NCBI GenBank assembly: GCA_020726505.1
Contig: JAHLEZ010000005.1
Location: forward strand, 248,001 to 312,000
DNA from: Leptodontidium sp. MPI-SDFR-AT-0119
Taxonomy: Eukaryota > Ascomycota > Leotiomycetes > Helotiales > Leptodontidiaceae
Reading direction: 5' to 3'
DNA: 64,000 nt
The position numbers and the translations under genes are program-made. Under the pieces are notes generated by a model. That model had not been told where the DNA came from, made no database searches, and worked only from the letters and a program-made list of their open reading frames with translations. Shown here piece after piece: positions 11,302 to 21,674 of the stretch; the stretch's first letter is position 1, and every line of letters begins with the position of its first letter.

Positions 11302-13574
11302 TTAGTTCTTCCGCCGTTTTTTGCTGGGACTCCGCATCCCATTCATATTCTTCGTTTCTTCGGGTGTGCTGACTTCGGGTGTGGCGACTGCACTTCCGTT
11401 CAGACTCTCTACCTTTCCACCGCTATCTACCGTACCGTCCATGCCAACGTCGAAGTGGCTCTCTCCCATACCAGCCGTATCGCCAAAGCTATCGAAGCTG
11501 TAATCTCCATTGGCCATCGGACTGCTGCCAGTGTAGAATGCTCCTGAATCGAGAAACTGGTCCAGGTCGAGGTTCGCGGCGTCGGGTTGGGAGGAGTCCA
11601 TGCCGTTGAAGTAGGTATCACCATCGAGACCGGGAATAGAACCAGATGGACTGAGGGGTGCAATTGTGGTCTTGAAATCGTTGATACGGCGTCCTTGATC
11701 AGCTTGGCGTCGCACCAAGTCATCAATTTCTCTTGACGTAAGGCCAAACTGCTCGAGGGTTGGTAGTGGGGGTGGCGTAGGCGTAGGACTGGTGAGAGCA
11801 TTGTTGCCGCCTGCCGAGGAACTGTTGGCCATGAGATTGAGCATACTGTTGCGTTGTTCGTTGGTGAGAGGAGAGTTCCCATTGGCATTCTCGTAATGGG
11901 AAAGCATTTCGGGGAATTGCATCGCGCTGTTATCGGGTCGGTTTTGGGCGTTGGTATCTTGAATGATGTTCATCATCCTGTTCGACGGGGGAAGTTGATT
12001 TTGTTGACGGTTCATGTCTGGCTTGGACTCATACTGTGTTTGTGGGGTTTCGGCAGGAGAATCGAACAACTCTTCAATCATTGCAGAGTGAGGAGTGTTT
12101 TGGTAGGAGTGTGGTTGTGGATTTGGAGTCGTGGATGGAGAAGCCGTGGTAGCTCGACCACCACCACCAGGAGGAGCCATCAGTAGTCGCTGGGGTTTTC
12201 TGTGAGGGCTCATGCTTCCTGGGTTCTGTTGTTGCTGATTCGAAACATCGCCGATATCTACCACGCTACCTTGATGTTGTGCCTCGTTGTGATTGAGTCC
12301 AGTCGCAAACATCTGGGCAATATTTTGTGGACCCTGACCGTCCAAACTTCGGTTGTACACAGTTGCAAGGAATGTGAGGATGGCGTTGATCGAGTTTTCG
12401 TGCCGATCGTGGAGTGATTGGAAGGCTATTGACTGTTGATAGAGCTGGTTATGATCTTTTCGCAGCCGCGCGAGGGCTGCTGTGATGTTGCCTTGTTGCT
12501 TTTGGATTTCCGCGAGCTGGTTTTGAATGGCTGCCACATCCCGGCGTTGAAGGGGTCCAGGCTCAGGGGCAGCTGAAAGAGCTCTCGACTGCTGGACGTT
12601 GTTGCCATAGACCTCCTCAATTTCCCTTCCATCATCGTCGCTGTCTCCGTCTTGCCCTTCTTCGTTCTTGGCTCTCGACTTCTTGGACTTTGAATTTCCT
12701 CCCTTGGGCTTGTTGATGAGCCAAAGGAGGTTTGGGTGGCCGCGTTTGAAGTATGGATTGTAGTACTCGCTGGGACTCTTGTTCTTTCTTTCACTCGCCT
12801 TCATCGAGTTATCTGACAGCCCAACTCGCTTGTGGAACCCATACATGTTCAGCTGCCGGACAAAGGATGCATAATTGTTGTGCTTGAAAAGCTCGGGGAT
12901 CAGCGTCTTCGCGAACTCGTCCTCGTCCAACACAACAAACGAATCGCCTCGGTCAGACCATCGAATGAGCTCGGTGTTTTTCGATTCGTCGAGAAAACTT
13001 GAACAAGATCAGCATACAAACGGACTTGGGGGAGAGAAGGGGGGAGCGCTCACCTGCTTAGCTTCTGAACAAACGGAGGGATCTGTTTGCGCTTCGACTG
13101 TGCATCTCTCTTTGCTACCGCAGCTCTCTCTTCCAACAGCTCAATATTATCATTCTCTTCCATCACCCCGTTTCCGTTCTGAGGATCAAGCATGGATTCG
13201 TCTCCAAACTGGCCCCAAGGGTCGACCTGAGTCTCGTACGCCATCCGCTGTGCTGTCGGGACGAGTTGCCGGTTGTTGTTGGGTCGGCGCGCCAGCTGTG
13301 TTGAAGCCGCAGGGACTGATTGATCAAATGGAGCCTGGGTCATTCCAGCTCCTCCGTAATTATTCATATTGTAGCCGGACTGGTCAGCGTAGCGTGTATT
13401 GTCGGGCTGCTGATTCCAGTCAAGGAAGTCGGCATTCGACATCTGGCCAGGTGCAGCGTAGGACTGTGGCATCTGGTTATTCTGGACGGCTGGCGAAGAC
13501 CCCGGTGCAGCTCTCTTCCTAGGATTCGTGGGAGGCATATGAAGGGACATGCGACCTGGCGATGCAGTCAACAA
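11302..13574 (-). CDS. hsf1: Heat shock factor (HSF1-type transcription factor)
   Basis: Exon 1 (13574-13054) and exon 2 (12997-11302) join inside the DNA-binding domain (PPFVQKLS|SFLDESKNTELIRWSD) and give 738 residues; a start at 13550 (MSLHMPP) is also possible. The winged-helix HSF domain spans about residues 165-275 and includes the recognition helix region HNNYASFVRQLNMYGFHKR. A predicted coiled coil for trimerisation follows (about 300-370, from DVAAIQNQLAEIQKQQ). The C-terminal half is rich in Asn, Gln, Pro and acidic residues, as in activation domains, and ends in a basic SPSKKRRKN that could be a nuclear signal. HSF1-type proteins bind nGAAn repeats and drive chaperone genes in the nucleus. 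The long DNA-binding domain tail (SEYYNPYFKRGHPNLLWLI) is typical of the fungal essential HSF rather than Skn7, which would carry a receiver domain. Confidence 0.93.
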
Positions 13575-15281
13575 CAGTCAACAGGGAGCAATGGGCAGGG
13601 CAGAGGTGAGTCGGAGGATTAGTTAGGGCCTGGGCGTGTATGAGGCTGGTAGATGGAGGTGAGGTTATCGAGAGGAGGAGCTCGGGGCAGACTGCAGCCT
13701 TCCTTGCCGCTTCAGGCTCCCTGTGTTGCGCTTCCACACAATCGAAGATCTGGCACTGGCGCCGACACTAGCACTGTGCTGTATGCAACGGTTGATACTG
13801 GTACCTTCGTCGTTTGATGGCGTATCGATTGCGTAGGTAGCTTCTGGTTTGCGCCGAAGATTGGCAAAGTGTTGTGCAGTTTGGGGGACAACAGGTCGTG
13901 GTGGGCTGAGCGGCTGTATAAATGTATGTAGGCCACGCCACGGCTCTAGAATTGTCAAAGGGGAGGCAGAGGCTGAAGGAGCGCCGAGGTAGCTTGAGGA
14001 CCTTCTAGCAGCGCAAGGCTTCTATTGTCTTAGACAAAACAAAGAAGAATGGTGGTCGATGGATCAATGCAAGTGCGGAGGGTTCGGGATATTGCAGGAG
14101 TGAGTCGGCTCGCTCGTTGGTTGATTGTTGGTCGTTGTTTCGGAGGTTTCTCGCAGCCTTTTCTTTGTCCAGCTTTGTCTTTATTGTTTCGTAGATCTTC
14201 GAGAGCGCTGCGCTTTCAGGTGATTGAAGATATACTCATGATGGGACGATGCGCAGCGAATGGGAGAGAATGGGCGGTGGTGGTGTCGAGTCAGGATTGG
14301 CGGGGGCGGGCATGGGATGTTTTGATATTCTTCTTCCTCAGCGGCCGGCCTGACGTCTTCGAGCCGCCATCCCCATTTCACAAGATTTCTGACTTGTCAG
14401 CACAAGCGAGCCAATGATTTCCCCGGACGTGCTTCAACAACGAGGCTGTGGAATGATAAGGCTGAAGCCTTGTGAAAAAGTAAAGTGGTTACCTGGAGTG
14501 GTTCGCCTTTTATTGTGAATAGTTGCTGCTGGGTTTGCAGGCCTTGTTGACGTTGTAATGTAAGGCATTGTATACATGTTGAATGTTTTGGTTTGAAGTT
14601 TCTTGCCTACTGTACTTACTAAGGTAGGTAGACTGGGGTTATTTTCAAGCACCGCAGCAAAAAGGAAAATGTAATATTTCAAGGCGAGAAATGGGGGGTT
14701 TTTTTTTTGAAAATTACTGACCCTCCTTGTAATCTTGATTGGGCTTTATTAGCAGATGGTGCACGAAAGAAAGTGGGTGTTTATGTCCTGGGTGGCAAGA
14801 GACTGATACAGTAGACAGGATCAGAATCTAACGATCTTTGACTCAGTGGAAGACTATCTCGTGTTATTATAGGTAACCTCTTATGGACCTTGTGTGCGAT
14901 CAGGAGCTAAAAGGAAATGAATAACCTAAAGAGCAAAACTATCCTCATTCGGCCACCCTACATTCGACGGGACAAAAAATCTTGAGATCTTGATTCAGTT
15001 GGAGTGTATTCTGGTCTTTGCCTCTTATGTATCTACCCTATGTGTGACTGCAAGTAAGAAATGACTTGAAAAGCAAGCTCATCCTCTTTGCACTGGAGCC
15101 TTCATTAATAAAGTGCTGAGATGCCAGTCATCCCGTCTCAGCCTTTCACATTCGTACGGTCAAAGTCACATCCTAGACCTCTTTCCAGTCTAAAACTCAA
15201 CGACCCCATACATCCTGACTCCGAACATACACTTCACCAAAGAACCTTCGGCATGGTTCTCTCTTTCGTCCCCCATGCCTT
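13575..15281. promoter_or_regulatory. Long upstream region of the HSF gene
   Basis: About 1.7 kb separates the HSF start from the 3' end of the CWC27-type gene, with no convincing coding frame. The part next to 13574 must hold the HSF promoter and probably a long 5' leader, as is common for regulators. I found no clean three-unit heat-shock element by eye. Confidence 0.4.
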
Positions 15282-16886
15282 TCACTTGGCGCCCCTCCCA
15301 GCCAAAGCAGATGCCCTCGACATCTTATCATTCTTAGCCTGATCCCAAGCCCTTCCAGAACCTCCAGCCATTGCTTCCCGCTTAGCTCTAGTCTCCTCCT
15401 TCAAAGTTCTAGCCTTTTCTCTCGGATCGATCACCACCAGCTCATCCTCTGCTTTCTTCCTGTAACTCAGATCTTTGCCCAGCTTGTCTGCCTTGAACGA
15501 CAACGCATGAGACATCCATCCAGCATCATCAATATCATCATCTTCAGCCTGATCTTCCTCATCCCATTTCTTACACGACTGACAATTCGCAATGAAATGC
15601 AAATCGCAAAGGGCAGCTTCTTCGTCATCAGCAGCATCGGCACCGTTGTCTCCTTCTTTATCCTCGCCAGGAGCAGGCTTGATGACTACTTTCTCTGGCG
15701 GGGCGTTCTGTAATTTCGACTGAAAGGCCTTCAGGATGTCTAGTGTGCTTTGATCAGGTACATTTTCTCCTGGACGTCGTTTCCGGCCACGAATAGAGTT
15801 CTTTGGTATCATTGATTCCAGTGCAGATTTCTTCTTTTCCTGTGCTGGGGCCACTGTGACATGTCGTTTCATAGAGGCTTTCAGTTCTGCAATCTGGGCA
15901 TTTGTTTTCTCGAGTAGCGAAGAGACTTTTTGTACCGGTTCTGGTGATGAGGATATATCTCTGGCTTCGACTTTTGCCGCTCGGTTTGGTAGGACTTTCG
16001 GAGGAGGTGTAGGTTCAGGAGAAGATTCGACAGAAATTGGCTTCGCAACTTTCTTTTCAGCCTTCCTCGATTTCTCTGGCTTTGGTTTCGGTTCAGACAG
16101 GGCATCATCCGTATCCATCACAATCCTCGTATCGAACTTCGCCTTCTTGACCACAGGCGCTGCCTCCCCGTCTCCCTCATCATCACCAAAACTTAACAAC
16201 TGTTTCCCAGCCTTCCGTTTCTTCTTCTTCTCCACAACCTTCGGCTGCTCCACCACGGTCGCGGTCCTCGCCCTCTTAACCATATCCTGAAACGGATTAA
16301 CCAGTATCTCCACGCTTGTAATCTTCGTAGGGTAAAGCGGTCTATCATCCCCCCCCACCTCCGCCTCACCCATGCGCGCAACATTATAGATCGTCTCCCC
16401 CTCCACGCGTCCAAACAGCGTATTCTTGCCCTGCAACTCCGGCGTATCACCAAGCGTAAGGAAGAACTGGCTCCCATTGGAATCCGGGCCCTCATTTGCC
16501 ATTCCTAGCAACCCTCGCCGATTGAACTTGATGCGGCTGTGGAACTCGTCTTTGAATCCTACGCCCTGCCGGCCGAAGTTCGCGCCTTTCCTGTCTTCCA
16601 TCGGCCAGATCCCGTTCTCCTCGCGCGACTCGGAGTATTGCCCGCCATCGTAGATGCTCTCCCCGCCTGAGCCTGTGCCGGTGGGATCGCCGCCTTGGAG
16701 GATGAATCCTGGTACTAGACGGTGGAAGATTGTGTTGTCGTAGTAGCCGTCGAGACAGAGCTGGAGGAAGTTCCGGCAGGTGAGAGGGATCTGCTGCGCC
16801 CAGAGCTCGAGGGAGATGTCGCCGGAGGTGGTGTGGAGGATGCAGGAGGCGGTGGGTTGAGGTTCGAGATTGTAGAGGGCGGACAT
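15282..16886 (-). CDS. CWC27: Spliceosomal cyclophilin CWC27 (peptidyl-prolyl isomerase)
   Basis: A single exon gives 534 residues from MSALYNLEPQPTAS; an in-frame Met 27 bp upstream is less likely because conserved sequence begins here. Residues about 10-175 form a cyclophilin domain with FHRLVPGFILQGGD, GSQFFLTLGDTPELQGKNT and FGRV motifs. The rest is long, charged and probably disordered. Near the C terminus CDLHFIANCQSCKKWDEED and the region through SYRKKAEDELVVIDPREKAR match the CWC27 family, which sits in activated spliceosomes with CWC22 and the exon-junction machinery. Some CWC27 cyclophilin domains are catalytically weak, so a scaffold role is likely. A splice-acceptor-like TTGCAG about 25 bp upstream of the start hints at a 5' leader intron. 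Confidence 0.92.
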   Translation of the reverse strand: MSALYNLEPQPTASCILHTTSGDISLELWAQQIPLTCRNFLQLCLDGYYDNTIFHRLVPGFILQGGDPTGTGSGGESIYDGGQYSESREENGIWPMEDRKGANFGRQGVGFKDEFHSRIKFNRRGLLGMANEGPDSNGSQFFLTLGDTPELQGKNTLFGRVEGETIYNVARMGEAEVGGDDRPLYPTKITSVEILVNPFQDMVKRARTATVVEQPKVVEKKKKRKAGKQLLSFGDDEGDGEAAPVVKKAKFDTRIVMDTDDALSEPKPKPEKSRKAEKKVAKPISVESSPEPTPPPKVLPNRAAKVEARDISSSPEPVQKVSSLLEKTNAQIAELKASMKRHVTVAPAQEKKKSALESMIPKNSIRGRKRRPGENVPDQSTLDILKAFQSKLQNAPPEKVVIKPAPGEDKEGDNGADAADDEEAALCDLHFIANCQSCKKWDEEDQAEDDDIDDAGWMSHALSFKADKLGKDLSYRKKAEDELVVIDPREKARTLKEETRAKREAMAGGSGRAWDQAKNDKMSRASALAGRGAK

Positions 16887-17231
16887 TTTGGCGGTGGGTG
16901 GGAAGACCTGCAAGTTAATGAGGCTTTGGAGAAGTTTGTTTTGGGGGAGCGTTGGGTTTGGTGATGAGGTTTGAGGGAGCTCCTGGTCGTCAACTTTTTT
17001 GGTGGAGCTGTGGGGTTGTGGATTTGCTTGGCTTTCAGCCTCATTTCGATATCACGTGAAGTAAGACTACAAATTCAACTTCAACTGTTTGAGATTTCTA
17101 GGCGCTCTATTTACATACCGATCGCAAAGTACTGTAGTGAGTAACGTGATCAAGAACTGAGAAATATTCATTCATGAGCAGAAGTCGATGCTATCGTAAT
17201 ATGTTTACACGCTATGAGAGCTCACACCAAC
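16887..17231. other. Short intergenic region upstream of CWC27
   Basis: About 345 bp lies between the CWC27-type start and the 3' end of the flavin monooxygenase; both genes are on the minus strand. It must include the CWC27 promoter. One CACGTG E-box core lies near 17053. Nothing else was recognised. Confidence 0.35.
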
Positions 17232-19018
17232 TCAATTCTGACCATTACTCTTGCCAGACGCCTTCTTGCTTTCCTGCTTGGCCTGCCATTCTTCAACGAC
17301 ACCATTATAAGTTGCTGGGTAATAAGGCGAAGTAAGTTCGCTCCAAAAACCTTTCTGTCGATGAGTTTCCAACCCCATATCCCTCAACAACATATCAAAA
17401 TACGGAACGCCTTCAAACACAAAGTCGGGCAGACTAGCACCATACCCGCACGGATACCGCCATTTCCCCCATTGTGTATGGAGCATGACTTCATCCGTGA
17501 TCTCCTGCTGAGATCTGGCGATACGTTCGAGTTTTCCATCAAGGAATGCTGAGATCCAGAGACCGGTATTGCTGGCGCACGTCGCGGTGCTGACGCAGGA
17601 AACCATACCCGCAAAAGCCAGTGTCCGCTTCGCAGCAAAAGACGGGGGGACGATGAATCGATACATACGCAGCGGATCAGATGTCTTCTGCTCGAATTTG
17701 AGTTCGGGCTGATTTGCCAGACGAGGGAACATCGTCAAGATCTTCTCGTCGGCCTCGCGAGCCAATTTCAGCTTTTCGGTCTTCGAATGAGGAAGGCCGA
17801 ATTCTTCTTCGCCAAGTCCGGTGAATTTCAGACTCGATTCTTTCTTCCAGCCCGTAGAGCATATCATAGCATCGGTGTCTAGAACTGTGCCGCCACTGAG
17901 AGCTACACTTTTGGGTTCTAGATGGTCGATGTTGTCGATGTGGACACGGATTTTGCCCTCTTTCACCAGGGCAAACAAGTCGGTCTTGTAGTTGAGAATA
18001 CTCAGACCACTACCAATCCAGAATGCCGAGTTCCACGGTTTGAGCTTCTTCAGCTCGGGATGGCTATCGTATCCGTTACTGGTAATTACATCTGATCCCA
18101 AAACTTTCCAGAACATATCCACCAGCATCCTGCCAATTGCCGTGCCGTGCAGAAAGTTGCGAGGTCCCGCGTAGCCATCTTCGGCTCCCCATGGGCATGG
18201 AGCCATCCATGTCATCCATCGCACGTTGAGAAGTGCATCAAGTCGTTTTTTGAGAGGGGTGACGAATCTGGGTGCGATCCAAACTGGACCATGGCCGTTG
18301 GGTCTGATGATCAGGTCTACTGTTGAGCCTTGTTCAACCATAGCGTATGCTACATCGAATGCGGATTTCGCACCTCCAACAACGACGACGTTCTTGGCTT
18401 TCTTCAGATTAGGGGCTTCTTTACAGAAATCCTTCGCATGAAACAGTGGGCCCGAAAACTTCTCCTCGTTCTGGTAATGAGGCATATTGGGAGTTGATGT
18501 GAGTCCAGTAGCGACAATCAGCTTCTCAGTTCTAACGGTCTTGGAAGTTTGAGCGTTGGTGGTGGAAAGCTTCCATGCACCACTGGTCTCATATTCGATG
18601 AGACCGACTTGGTGTTGAATTGGACATTTTCATACACGCCAAAGTGCTTGGCGTAGTCGGTGAGATATCTTTGCAGAACAGCAGCAGGGATATGCTCATA
18701 CGGCTGGACTCCGTAGGTTTCCACACTCATAGGGAAGTCTGGATACTCGTACGTGCCAACCATGTTGTTGGATTTCAGGCCTGGATACAAGCGGTTCTTG
18801 GACCAGGTCCCACCGCATGATTCTGCGGACTCGAAGACGGCGATACGCGCTTCTGAGTGTAATTGGATGTATGTCTTCGCCGCAGCGAGACCAAACCAAC
18901 CTATTTGTGCAGGTCAGTAAAGGTTACTGTTTCTCAAGTTTACTTTATTTCTGGGATGAGTTGGAGCTGGAGTTCATTACACACCCGCACCGATCACGAC
19001 TACATCATAGGATTCCAT
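17232..19018 (-). CDS. Flavin-containing monooxygenase, with a one-base frame break
   Basis: Exon 1 (19018-18985, MESYDVVVIGAG) and exon 2 (from 18900) join through an 84-bp intron and complete the FAD-binding motif GAGWFG. The second nucleotide-binding motif (VVVVGGAKSAFDVAY) lies near residue 200 and should bind NADPH. GTYEYPDFPM and a long C-terminal half fit fungal FMO/Baeyer-Villiger-like enzymes that oxygenate N, S or ketone substrates. Spliced length is 1703 nt, one short of a multiple of three. The frame changes near 18600, between TKSV and IEYETSGAWKLSTT, with no intron to explain it. Both sides are well conserved, so this is either a recent inactivating deletion or a sequence error. 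Substrate is unknown and no biosynthetic backbone gene is adjacent. Confidence 0.75.
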
Positions 19019-19357
19019 TGCGGTGCTCGGAATGTGAAGAAGGATGAAGCACTTTCGGACATGCCAACTCGTCAACACATGTCGCGTGAACTGATGGAAC
19101 AGATTTATATTAAACAGCTACACATACATGAAGCTGGTCAGTAGTACAGTACCCGAAGATAAGATTGGAATTGGCGGGCGAAGAGTCGCACCGGGGGAGA
19201 ACACAGCCGATTCTAATTAGCTTTTGGCATAGTGGTACCGTCAGTTCACCTCGGAATAAGGGGTTCGCGATAATTTTGTCTACTGTAAGATTTCCGAAGT
19301 ATCCTCTAAGTCATCAAAGTCGTCCTCCACGCGCGCATCAAGAGCTTTCGGTCGAAA
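19019..19357. other. Upstream flank of the monooxygenase
   Basis: About 340 bp between divergent genes. No element was recognised; it presumably contains the monooxygenase promoter. Confidence 0.35.
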
Positions 19358-19771
19358 ATGGCAACTTTCATACATCCCACCACTCTTAGTGCTATCATGA
19401 CGTTCGACCCCAGCTGGATCGACCAAGAAGCCAATGTCAATTCTTTTTGGAATGGTCTATTGCACGTTGTCTTTACGCACTCCTATCTCAGTGCCATGGG
19501 AAGTAACTGCTACATTATCGCCCCAGGGGGAAAATCTCCAGACTCCAGTCGACCTCTGCGAGCCGATTTTTTGATATCGAGGATAGTGAGAAGAAACTTG
19601 TCTGGAACACCAGCATTGATCCCAGCATCAATCACTGAAGTCACTCCCATACTTCATTTTGAACGTAAGGGTAATAATACTCATGGAATGGCACGCGTGT
19701 CACAACAATTTATCGTCTCTATCAAATGTTCTAGTAGGGGCCAACAGAAGACTGTTTCATCAATAAACTGA
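19358..19771 (+). pseudogene. Truncated paralogue of the PD-(D/E)XK-like gene
   Basis: The first two thirds of this 137-codon frame match the protein at 20718-21326. Shared blocks are DQEANVNSFWNGL (partner NDEANVNSVWNGL), a APGGK segment, RPLRADFLI (partner RALRADILI) and TPILHFERKGN (partner IPVLSFEGKSG). After the putative E-x-K motif the similarity stops, and the C-terminal half of the fold (VFAVGAHGSDYWFFYHD in the partner) is absent. No downstream exon restores it by eye. The copy keeps the residues that would be catalytic but has probably lost the rest of the domain, so I call it a truncated duplicate. It could still encode a short protein. Confidence 0.55.
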
Positions 19772-20717
19772 ACGTATTCGAATCTATTCATCTCTTCCAG
19801 GGTGTCCAGGAAATTGCGAAATCACCAAGGGGAAGGTACTCATCAGGTAGCACACCTCCCCTTAACTTGTCTTAGTTGCCCGTTACCGAAGACACTCCTC
19901 TTCTACATGTCTCGTCCCAATCAACAAGCACAACAAATGGGCAACTGTCTGATAACTTAGACCAGCCTAGCTAAATTCAACAACAATCTGGTTCGAAGTT
20001 GCTGCTTTAGTAACCTATTGCATGATTGATTGAGCAGCCGTCAAATGCTAACTTATCATGCAGACAACCCTGTGGCTGTCCTGTGATGTAGTCCAAAGAC
20101 TGAGGCCATAACTCGACTAGACAACCACAGCTCGAATATTGACCACCGCATTATCCACCAGCATCGCAGCGTCTCTGGAAGAGCGTCCACCCAGGTGCCG
20201 CGCTTTCATGTAGTCTCACAGCCGCTGCAACGCTGACCAAAAATTGGTGATCAACACCACTTTATCCTATTCAGCAGCGCCATGCACTCCCCCGCGCACT
20301 TGATGGTTTCACAAATGCGACATCAAAAGGACGTTGATGATCAGCCGGATCTTCAGCTGCGGTTTGGAAGCCACTGCGAAGGTCCACATACTCGTACAGT
20401 AGAGCTGACGTTGGGCTTGCTCCCGCATTGTGGCTTGGTGGCCGCTTTAAGGGGCAAGGGGCACAGCTCGAACATCGTTCCGCCTCTCGAAAAATGTCTC
20501 GCTGCTTTGAGATTTGGAAGTTATCACGACTTTGAGCAGCTTAACTTCGATTCGTGTCTGTCACACTTATTTGGGAAATTTCGCCACGCTAACGAAGTAA
20601 GCTTCGAGGCTTATATTCCGGTGAGCACGAGGCAGCCTAAGAAATACATACCCAAGAGGGCAGCGCATTTCTCATTCATTTTTCATCCAGATATCATCAG
20701 GTGTCTGTCATGCGAAA
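19772..20717. other. Spacer between PD-(D/E)XK-like paralogues
   Basis: A plus-strand frame opens at 20282 and overlaps the next gene in another frame, but it resembles nothing and lies where a promoter and 5' leader are expected. Otherwise no gene or repeat was recognised. Confidence 0.35.
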
Positions 20718-21326
20718 ATGGCCGCGGCCGCCATTGCCGTTGTGAATGCTCCGCACTCAGCTACTTTGCAAGCTCTAGCAGCAACAGATTTCTTCAACGA
20801 CGAAGCAAACGTCAACAGCGTTTGGAATGGGTTGTTCAACGAAGCATTTCACGTTGTCCACCCAGGCACCCTCGGAAATTCGTACTTGCTCGCCCCCGAG
20901 GGAAAAGCCGCGGATGGAAAACGAGCTTTGCGCGCCGACATCTTGATCCTGAAATTGGCCTACGCTGGAACTCCGCCCGTTTTCTCGGGTATAATCCCCG
21001 TGTTATCCTTCGAAGGCAAATCGGGAGTTTCGACCGACAAGTACGAGCAGATCGGCAGCCAACTCCATGACTGGTATACCAATTCCGGGTATGACAAGAA
21101 GGGTTATAGAGTTTTTGCAGTTGGTGCTCATGGATCGGATTACTGGTTTTTCTATCATGACGCCACTTCGTCCGATATTCGGAATCTCAATCTGACCGGT
21201 GGCGGGGGTGCGCCGCGCAAGCTTGCAACAGGCAACAAACACGAGACATATAATGTCGCTGTTCATTACACTACGATCCTGCAAACTCTACAATGGTTTG
21301 CTGCGAATCCTGGAGCGCGACTTTGA
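20718..21326 (+). CDS. Small hypothetical protein with PD-(D/E)XK-like core
   Basis: A single exon gives 202 residues. No family name comes to mind with certainty. The order of elements suggests a restriction-endonuclease-like core: an N-terminal helix region (NVNSVWNGLFNEAF), an Asp in RADILILKLAY, then a strand ending in E-x-K (VLSFEGKSG), then an alpha/beta segment (QIGSQLHDWYTN, YRVFAVGAHGSDYWFFYHD). Fungi have many lineage-specific PD-(D/E)XK-like proteins with the same layout, often in variable accessory regions. The mixture of a truncated sister copy 1 kb upstream and no obvious operon-like partner fits such a family. The nuclease assignment is inference from spacing and motif only; the open frame itself is credible because the paralogue conserves it. 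Confidence 0.6.
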   Translation: MAAAAIAVVNAPHSATLQALAATDFFNDEANVNSVWNGLFNEAFHVVHPGTLGNSYLLAPEGKAADGKRALRADILILKLAYAGTPPVFSGIIPVLSFEGKSGVSTDKYEQIGSQLHDWYTNSGYDKKGYRVFAVGAHGSDYWFFYHDATSSDIRNLNLTGGGGAPRKLATGNKHETYNVAVHYTTILQTLQWFAANPGARL

Positions 21327-21674
21327 TTGTGTATCTCGTGGTGGTCTACGAATACAGCTTTTCGAATGCTGTCAGTTGTTGAACAGAGGGCGGCGGAGAG
21401 GCGTTCCAGGCTCGAGTGGGTGTTTCTCGTGGTGGGGTGAGGTTTCTTAAGCTTGTACTGTACCGAGACTTGTCCTCTCTACGATGACGTGGTCATAAAA
21501 AGTTTCACATACAGCTAGTGAGCCCTATAACCAGGGAAGAATTGAAAAAGCCGTAAGGAACTCAAATAGACTGGGTGTTACCCTCGTTGAAAAAACATAA
21601 AAATAAAATAAAAAAGCGGTCCCACGAACCCTCATATATCAAATTCCCCAAGACACAAGCCCCCCAATCCCACC
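21327..21674. other. Convergent intergenic region
   Basis: About 350 bp between the convergent 3' ends of the PD-(D/E)XK-like gene and the giant DUF6603 gene. A short A-rich tract lies near 21590. Nothing else was seen. Confidence 0.4.

Noticed and set aside
20282..21070. 262-codon plus-strand frame overlapping the PD-(D/E)XK-like gene
   Set aside because: Its second half is an alternative reading of a gene supported by a paralogue, and its first half resembles nothing.
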